The notes under the pieces: model-generated
Seen by the model: the letters and a program-made list of their open reading frames with translations, nothing else
The model's database searches: none
What the model was told of the DNA's origin: nothing
Assembly: GCF_003688555.1 (NCBI RefSeq)
Contig: NZ_REFR01000014.1
Location: forward strand, 1 to 64,000
Direction of reading: 5' to 3'
DNA: 64,000 nucleotides
Origin: Eilatimonas milleporae
Lineage (GTDB): Bacteria; Pseudomonadota; Alphaproteobacteria; Sphingomonadales; Kordiimonadaceae
Shown here: positions 60,079 to 64,000 of the stretch, in pieces
Position numbering within the stretch: position 1 is the stretch's first letter
How the letters are laid out: every line of letters begins with the position of its first letter
Translations under genes and position numbers: made by a program

Positions 60079-60480
60079 ATGCGAGACCACGCCCAGAAAG
60101 ATGAGGACGAAGCCGAGATCAACATGACGCCGATGCTGGACATCGTCTTCATCATGCTGATCTTCTTCATCGTGACCGCCGTTTTTGTGAAAGAGGCGGG
60201 CATTCAGGTTGAAAAGCCCGATGCGGAAATGGCCCGCATCCAGAAACAGGTCAGTATTCTGATCGCCGTTCGACCCAATGACGAGATCTGGATCAACCGC
60301 CAGAAGGTCGAACTGAACGCAGTGCGTACCAGCGTCGAAAAACTGCACGCGGAAAACCCGAAAGGGTCGGTCGCCATTCAGGCTGATGAGCGGTCGAAGG
60401 CCGGTCTGGTCCTGAAAGTGTATGATGCCGTGCGGGATGCCGGCGTCGAGCGCATTGCCATTGCCGCGGAGGTGAACTGA
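60079..60480 (+). CDS. exbD: ExbD/TolR family protein (second copy)
   Basis: About 133 residues with the same helix (INMTPMLDIVFIMLIFF) and channel Asp as the first copy but a typical ExbD periplasmic domain: ISILIAVRPNDEIWINRQKVE-like VSILIAVRPNDEIWI, then GSVAIQADERSKAGLVLKVYDAVRDAG. The ATG at 60079 follows GGAGAGG, while the frame to 60064 adds only a few residues. Its stop overlaps the tonB start. Two ExbD copies in tandem are regular in DUF3450/TtpC operons. Confidence 0.93.
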   Translation: MRDHAQKDEDEAEINMTPMLDIVFIMLIFFIVTAVFVKEAGIQVEKPDAEMARIQKQVSILIAVRPNDEIWINRQKVELNAVRTSVEKLHAENPKGSVAIQADERSKAGLVLKVYDAVRDAGVERIAIAAEVN

Positions 60481-61100
60481 TGCAGACACGTTATCTCCCC
60501 GCTCTCGGCCTGTCGGCTGCCGTAACCTTCATCCTGTTTTTCCTGATGCAGAGCCTTGTCGCCTATAATGACGAGGTGCTTCTGGATGAAGACCGCCAGC
60601 TGCGCTTTATCGATGTGGTCGAGGACATCGAGGAACAGCCGCCCCAACGGCGTGAGCGCGAAGTGGAAAAGCCGCCGGAAGTGGAAACCCCGCCGCCGGA
60701 ACTGGACACACCGCAGGTTCAGGTTGACGGGCCCAACACGCTCAACCTCGGCATCGGCCCCGCGAACCTGGGATCCGGCGTGGATCTGGGCTCCATCGAT
60801 CTCGGCCCCAGCGCCGACGGCGACTATCTGCCGCTGGTCCGGGTGCAACCGCAATATCCCCGCCGGGCGCAGGAACGCGGCATCGAAGGCTATGTCATCG
60901 TTTCCCTGACGGTGAATGAAGACGGCACCGTGCCGACCGAATCCATCGAGATCATCGAAGCGGACCCCAAAGGCTATTTCGAACGCGCCGCACGCGCCGC
61001 CGCCGGTAAATTCAAATACAAGCCCAAGGTGGTGAACGGCAAAGCGCAGAAAGTGACAGGGGTGAAATACCGCTTCACCTTCGATCTGGCCGATAACTGA
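60480..61100 (+). CDS. tonB: TonB energy transducer (first copy)
   Basis: 206 residues: one N-terminal membrane helix (LGLSAAVTFILFFLMQSLVA), a Pro/Glu-rich spacer (PPEVETPPPELDTP) that is short compared with enterobacterial TonB, and the C-terminal TonB domain with the conserved YLPLVRVQPQYPRRAQERGIEGYVIVSLTV and FKYKPKVVNGKAQKV. It contacts the TonB box of outer-membrane receptors. The ATG overlaps the exbD stop by one base. It is followed by a 300-base gap with a strong stem-loop before the second copy. Confidence 0.93.
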   Translation: MQTRYLPALGLSAAVTFILFFLMQSLVAYNDEVLLDEDRQLRFIDVVEDIEEQPPQRREREVEKPPEVETPPPELDTPQVQVDGPNTLNLGIGPANLGSGVDLGSIDLGPSADGDYLPLVRVQPQYPRRAQERGIEGYVIVSLTVNEDGTVPTESIEIIEADPKGYFERAARAAAGKFKYKPKVVNGKAQKVTGVKYRFTFDLADN

Positions 61101-61148
61101 GGCCGGCCCGGACGCCACGAAAGGCCTTAAAGATTAAGGCCAAGAGAG

Positions 61149-61222
61149 GAAAGTGACCGCGATGCCAACTGGCGACATGCCGCACGGCCCCCTGAACGGG
61201 GCGGTCACTTTCGGTTCCCTTT
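61149..61222 (+). terminator. 12-bp stem-loop with T-run between the two tonB genes
   Basis: GAAAGTGACCGC at 61149–61160 is the perfect complement of 61201–61212. The 40-base loop holds a smaller hairpin (CCCCCTGAACGGGG). TTTT follows at 61219–61222. It may end part of the transcripts after the first tonB. The rest of this gap (61101–61397) shows no gene. Confidence 0.6.
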
Positions 61223-61397
61223 TACCGTGCGCCCGAAAACACTCGGGTCGCACGGTCCCTGAGACGGGATTGGCGGGGTCCCGGCCCCTGCCCATAAATC
61301 GTCACAGGACTGACGTATCATTCTGTTTTCAATCGGATTGAGGGACGGCAATGCGTGGTATGAAAGCGGATATGACGGGAATGAAGGGGCAAGCGAT

Positions 61398-62045
61398 ATG
61401 ATGAGCCGCGTTCTGCTCGCAGTCGCAATCGCCCTGACAGGGACATTGTCCCTGTTCTTCATGATGGACGGCCTGGTCGCCCAGAATGATGAAGTCATCC
61501 TGGAAGAAGACCGCCAGCTGCGTTTCATCGATGTGGTCGAGGATATCGAAATTCAGGAGGCCCGGTCCATAGACCGGGACGTCAAGCCGCCGCCCGAAGT
61601 GGTGGAAGCGCCGCCGCAGGATCTGCCGGAGGATCTGCCGCAACAACAGTTCACCGGGCCCAACACGCTGAACATCGGCATTGGCCGCGCGAAAGTGGAC
61701 AATGGTATCGAACTGGGCGGGCTGGACCTGGGGCAAAGCCAGGACGGCGATTATCTGCCTCTGGTCCGGGTACAGCCGCAATATCCCATGCGGGCCATGC
61801 AGCGCCGCGTTGAAGGATCGGTTCTGATCTCGCTGACCGTGTCGGCGGACGGAACGGTCGACAAGGACTCTATTATCATCCTCGAGGCCGTGCCCGAAGG
61901 TTTCTTCGAACGCGCGGCCATCGGGGCGGCCTCCAAATTCAAATACAAGCCGAAAATTGTGAATGGCAAGGCGCAGGCCGTGTCCGGCGTCAAGTATCGT
62001 TTTACGTTTGACCTGTCCAATGTTCTCCAGACAGGAGAGGAGTGA
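61398..62045 (+). CDS. tonB: TonB energy transducer (second copy)
   Basis: About 215 residues, paralogue of the gene before it: membrane helix (LLAVAIALTGTLSLFFMMDGLVA), the shared juxtamembrane stretch EEDRQLRFIDVVEDIE, a Pro-rich spacer with a 12-bp tandem duplication (DLPEDLP, 61617–61640) and the TonB C-terminal domain YLPLVRVQPQYPMRAMQRRVEGSVLISLTV and KFKYKPKIVNGKAQ. The N-terminal and C-terminal domains are close to the first copy while the spacers differ. The start at 61398 follows GAAGGGGC, and a neighbouring ATG at 61401 is possible. It overlaps the TPR gene region at the end. Confidence 0.93.
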   Translation: MMSRVLLAVAIALTGTLSLFFMMDGLVAQNDEVILEEDRQLRFIDVVEDIEIQEARSIDRDVKPPPEVVEAPPQDLPEDLPQQQFTGPNTLNIGIGRAKVDNGIELGGLDLGQSQDGDYLPLVRVQPQYPMRAMQRRVEGSVLISLTVSADGTVDKDSIIILEAVPEGFFERAAIGAASKFKYKPKIVNGKAQAVSGVKYRFTFDLSNVLQTGEE

Positions 62046-62050
62046 AGAAA

Positions 62051-63409
62051 ATGGTTCGCATGAAATCCTTATCCATGATGGTTGCAGCGACCGCCCTGCT
62101 TGCCGCCCTGCCGACGGGTGATTTCGCCGGCATCGGCAGCAGTGCCGCCGGCGCGCAGGAGCAGCAGCAAAAGCCCAAGCAGAAAACCCGTAAGGTTCCC
62201 GCCATGAGCCTGGATGTGCACAAACGCATCCAGAAGGCGCAGGAAGCCATGGATGAAAAGAATTTTCCGGAAGCGAAAATCCGCCTGGCCGAACTGTTGG
62301 AAAGCACGCGCATCAACGACTATGAACGCGCCGTTGCCTGGCAGCTCAACGCCATGATCGCCTATGAGCAGGAAGACACTCCCGGCACCATCCGCGCCTA
62401 TGAGGAAATCCTGTCCTACGCGGAATCCATCCCCGAGGCTCTGGAACTGCAAATCATTTTCGGCCTGTCGCAATTGTATTATTCGACGGAAAAATACGAT
62501 CTGTCGCTGGAATATGTGAAACGCTGGGAATCCCGCACCGAGATTGTCGGCGTCAACCAGCTGATCTTCATCGCCCAGCTTTACTACACGCTGAATGATT
62601 ACCGGAACGCGCTCAGCTATGCCTACAAGGCAATTTCCGATGCGGAAGCCGTCGACACGGTCGAAGTCAAGGAAAGCTGGTATCAGATCGCCCTGTCATC
62701 CCACTGGGAACTGGGTGAATTCGCCAATGTCCGCGATATCCTTGAAATCCTCATCATCAACTGGCCCAAACCGGTTTACTGGACCCAGCTTGCCGGTGTT
62801 TACGGCGAGTTGAAGGAAGAACAGAAATCCTATTCCATCACGGAAGCCGCCTACAAACAGGGCTTTCTCGATGACCGTCCGGTGCAGGTCGTCAACATGG
62901 CGCAGATCCTGATGGCCCGTCAGGCCCCGATCAAAGCCGCATGGGTGCTGGAGCGCGGTTTCAAGGAAGAACTGATCGAGGACAATGTCGACAACAAGAA
63001 GCTTCTCGGCCAGGCCTATCTGGTTTCGGCTGAATATGCGAAATCCGTCGGCCCGCTGACCGAGGCGGCCAACGGTGAAGAGGACGGTGATCTGTGGATG
63101 CAGGTTGGCCAGGTCAACATGCAGCTGGACCGCCTGGATGACGCCGAAGCCGCCTTTGCCAATGCGGAAAAGCAGTTCCGCGAGGACGACAAGAAAACCA
63201 AGGCCAAAAAGAACCGGTCGCGCATCTTCAATGCCCTGATGCAACGCTCGGGCGCCCTGATCGAGCTGAAGAAATATTCCGAGGCCGAGCGTGTGCTGAA
63301 CATGGCGAACCGCATGGCGGATTCCAGCCGGGAACGCGGCAGCGTGCGTGGCTGGCGCGATTATCTCAGGGCGGAAAAAGCCCGCGAGGACATGCTCGCC
63401 GGCCGCTGA
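62051..63409 (+). CDS. TPR-repeat periplasmic protein of the TonB system
   Basis: About 452 residues. Signal peptide (MMVAATALLAALPTGDFA), then repeated helical TPR-like units: YERAVAWQLNAMIAYEQEDTPGTIRAYEEIL, YSTEKYDLSLEYVKRWES, LYYTLNDYRNALSYAYKAI and DLWMQVGQVNMQLDRLDDAEAAFANAEKQF. A TPR protein at this position is regular in TtpC operons and may bind the complex or receptors in the periplasm. The ATG at 62051 follows GGAGAGGAG, and a GTG at 62042 overlaps the tonB stop. A strong terminator follows, so this is the last gene. Confidence 0.92.
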   Translation: MVRMKSLSMMVAATALLAALPTGDFAGIGSSAAGAQEQQQKPKQKTRKVPAMSLDVHKRIQKAQEAMDEKNFPEAKIRLAELLESTRINDYERAVAWQLNAMIAYEQEDTPGTIRAYEEILSYAESIPEALELQIIFGLSQLYYSTEKYDLSLEYVKRWESRTEIVGVNQLIFIAQLYYTLNDYRNALSYAYKAISDAEAVDTVEVKESWYQIALSSHWELGEFANVRDILEILIINWPKPVYWTQLAGVYGELKEEQKSYSITEAAYKQGFLDDRPVQVVNMAQILMARQAPIKAAWVLERGFKEELIEDNVDNKKLLGQAYLVSAEYAKSVGPLTEAANGEEDGDLWMQVGQVNMQLDRLDDAEAAFANAEKQFREDDKKTKAKKNRSRIFNALMQRSGALIELKKYSEAERVLNMANRMADSSRERGSVRGWRDYLRAEKAREDMLAGR

Positions 63410-63436
63410 GGCAAGCCCGTACAAATCAAATCCGAC

Positions 63437-63468
63437 AAAACCGCCTTCCGTATTGGAAGGCGGTTTTT
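63437..63468 (+). terminator. rho-independent terminator of the TonB operon
   Basis: AAAACCGCCTTCC at 63437–63449 pairs with GGAAGGCGGTTTT at 63455–63467, with a GTATT loop and the T-run continuing to 63468. It lies 28 bases after the TPR gene stop. Confidence 0.94.
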
Positions 63469-63772
63469 CATTGTCTGACCTGCGCATACGGGCAAGCACC
63501 GTAACACGCGCCCCGAAAAACGGACCCGGCCCGGAAACGGAACATGGCATCGCACCGGCATGAAATTTCACGGCGACAGCGGTAACCCGCCCCTGTGAAA
63601 AATCAAACCGCTCCGTGACTGACTGGTCAGTCAACGGGTGCTCTTATGAAGAATCTGTATCGCCGACCTAAAGGGCTGATTGATCCGGCAAACACACCAC
63701 ATACTATGGGGACTGCGCCAAGGATTAAGAGGCCACGGCGGCAAGAGGTCACGATACGGTTTTGTGTAGGAG
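63469..63772 (+). other. intergenic stretch before tRNA-Leu
   Basis: No convincing gene. It holds the second copy of the 18-bp palindrome and a weak promoter-like pair, TTGATC (63680–63685) and TACTAT (63702–63707), 16 bases apart on the plus strand, which could serve the YqaA-like gene across the tRNA. A frame from 63646 runs into the antisense of the tRNA and looks non-coding. Confidence 0.4.
63616..63633. promoter_or_regulatory. 18-bp palindrome, candidate operator (site 2)
   Basis: TGACTGACTGGTCAGTCA is the exact reverse complement of the palindrome at 45935–45952 (18 of 18). In both places a GCTCTT stretch follows a few bases later. The adjacent gene it might control is not obvious. Confidence 0.55.
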
Positions 63773-63858
63773 TGGTGCCCCCGGCCCGACTCGAACGGGC
63801 ACGCCCAAAGGACACTTGATTTTGAGTCAAGCGCGTCTACCAATTCCGCCACGGGGGC
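63773..63858 (-). tRNA. tRNA-Leu (anticodon CAA)
   Basis: About 86 bases on the minus strand. The acceptor stem GCCCCCG (5' end at 63858) pairs with CGGGGGC at 63777–63783. The D-arm, an anticodon stem CTTGA/TCAAG around the loop CTCAAAA (anticodon CAA), a long class II variable arm and a T-arm GCCCG–TTCGAGT–CGGGC are all visible, and CCA is encoded at 63773–63775. It reads UUG codons. Confidence 0.96.
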
Positions 63859-63919
63859 CCGTGAGGACGGGTGCATCATACTCATTGCCCTTGAACGGTC
63901 AAGAAAGGAAGAAACAGGC

Positions 63920-64000
63920 GTGATACGATCCCTTTACGACTGGGCCATGCGCCGTGTCAGCGGTCCCGGAGGCGAGCGTTGGCTAGCCGGCCTGTCCTTT
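63920..64000 (+). CDS. YqaA/DedA-family membrane protein (5' part only)
   Basis: Only 27 codons are inside the window. The frame reads IRSLYDWAMRRVSG after a GTG start and continues GGERWLAGLSF, the N-terminal pattern of YqaA-type DedA/SNARE-associated inner-membrane proteins (LYDWTM…, then SFxE in the next segment). GAAAGGAAG lies eight bases before the GTG at 63920. The gene is cut by the window edge, so the assignment is tentative. Confidence 0.6.
   Translation, partial: MIRSLYDWAMRRVSGPGGERWLAGLSF

Noticed and set aside
63646-63822. Plus-strand frame directly after the second palindrome
   Set aside because: It runs into the antisense of tRNA-Leu and has no recognisable protein features.
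1-64000. CRISPR arrays, prophage, insertion sequences, toxin–antitoxin or restriction systems
   Set aside because: No spaced direct repeats, transposase, integrase, phage or modification genes were seen. The tandem repeats found are contiguous and short, and the single HNH protein has no partner genes.

Overview
The window is GC-rich chromosomal DNA from an alphaproteobacterium. The evidence is the gene order ribF–ileS–lspA–DUF3035 lipoprotein, the sulfur operon cysG–DUF2849–cysI–DUF934–cysH, a TIGR01459-type HAD hydrolase, a TipF-like EAL protein and a CheY/CheZ pair. The order cannot be fixed from sequence alone; the complex TtpC/DUF3450-type TonB system suggests a marine or aquatic lineage such as Kordiimonadales or relatives (inference). 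No phage, transposon, plasmid or CRISPR signature was found. Nearly all of the window is ordinary core genome.

Layout. 0.1–3.8 kb: minus-strand operon of a PQQ-type sugar (sorbosone) dehydrogenase, a c-type cytochrome and a TonB-dependent receptor. 3.9–8.2 kb: nitroreductase, SelO AMPylase, IscU-like scaffold, folE, hisI and an unknown gene. 8.5–15.1 kb: 7TM-DISM sensor lacking an output domain, MFS carrier, DUF6265 protein, gloB and an S9 prolyl oligopeptidase lipoprotein, ending in a strong terminator. 15.1–21.4 kb: AT-rich regulatory region, assimilatory sulfate reduction operon and a LysR regulator. 21.5–29.7 kb: M14 peptidase, threonine-synthase-like enzyme, HNH protein, Asp-nucleophile hydrolase, D-amino acid aminotransferase, MscS channel and tadA. 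29.8–39.3 kb: RNA-modification and repair genes (rluB, rsmD, mutL), then a minus-strand block ribF – pseudo-receiver – ileS – lspA – DUF3035. 39.6–44.9 kb: cheY–cheZ, desaturase, HAD hydrolase, TipF-like protein. 45–55.8 kb: mostly small or poorly known genes, acyl-CoA dehydrogenase, PabB–PabC fusion and an FAH-family enzyme. 56.8–63.4 kb: an eight-gene TonB energy-transduction operon (DUF3450, TtpC, ExbB, ExbD, ExbD, TonB, TonB, TPR) behind about 1 kb of non-coding DNA. The window closes with tRNA-Leu(CAA) and the start of a YqaA/DedA-family gene.

How the genes work together. The cys genes form one pathway from APS to sulfide, with siroheme made by CysG for CysI. CheY, CheZ and the TipF-like protein belong to motility control. 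The TonB operon would energise outer-membrane receptors such as the one at the left end, whose operon partners suggest PQQ as a ligand (inference). The points most worth checking are the TonB operon with its intercistronic stem-loops and long leader, an identical 18-bp palindrome at two distant places, a receiver-like protein with glutamate at the phosphoacceptor position, a FliM-like peptide at the CheZ C-terminus, and many short tandem duplications across the window.
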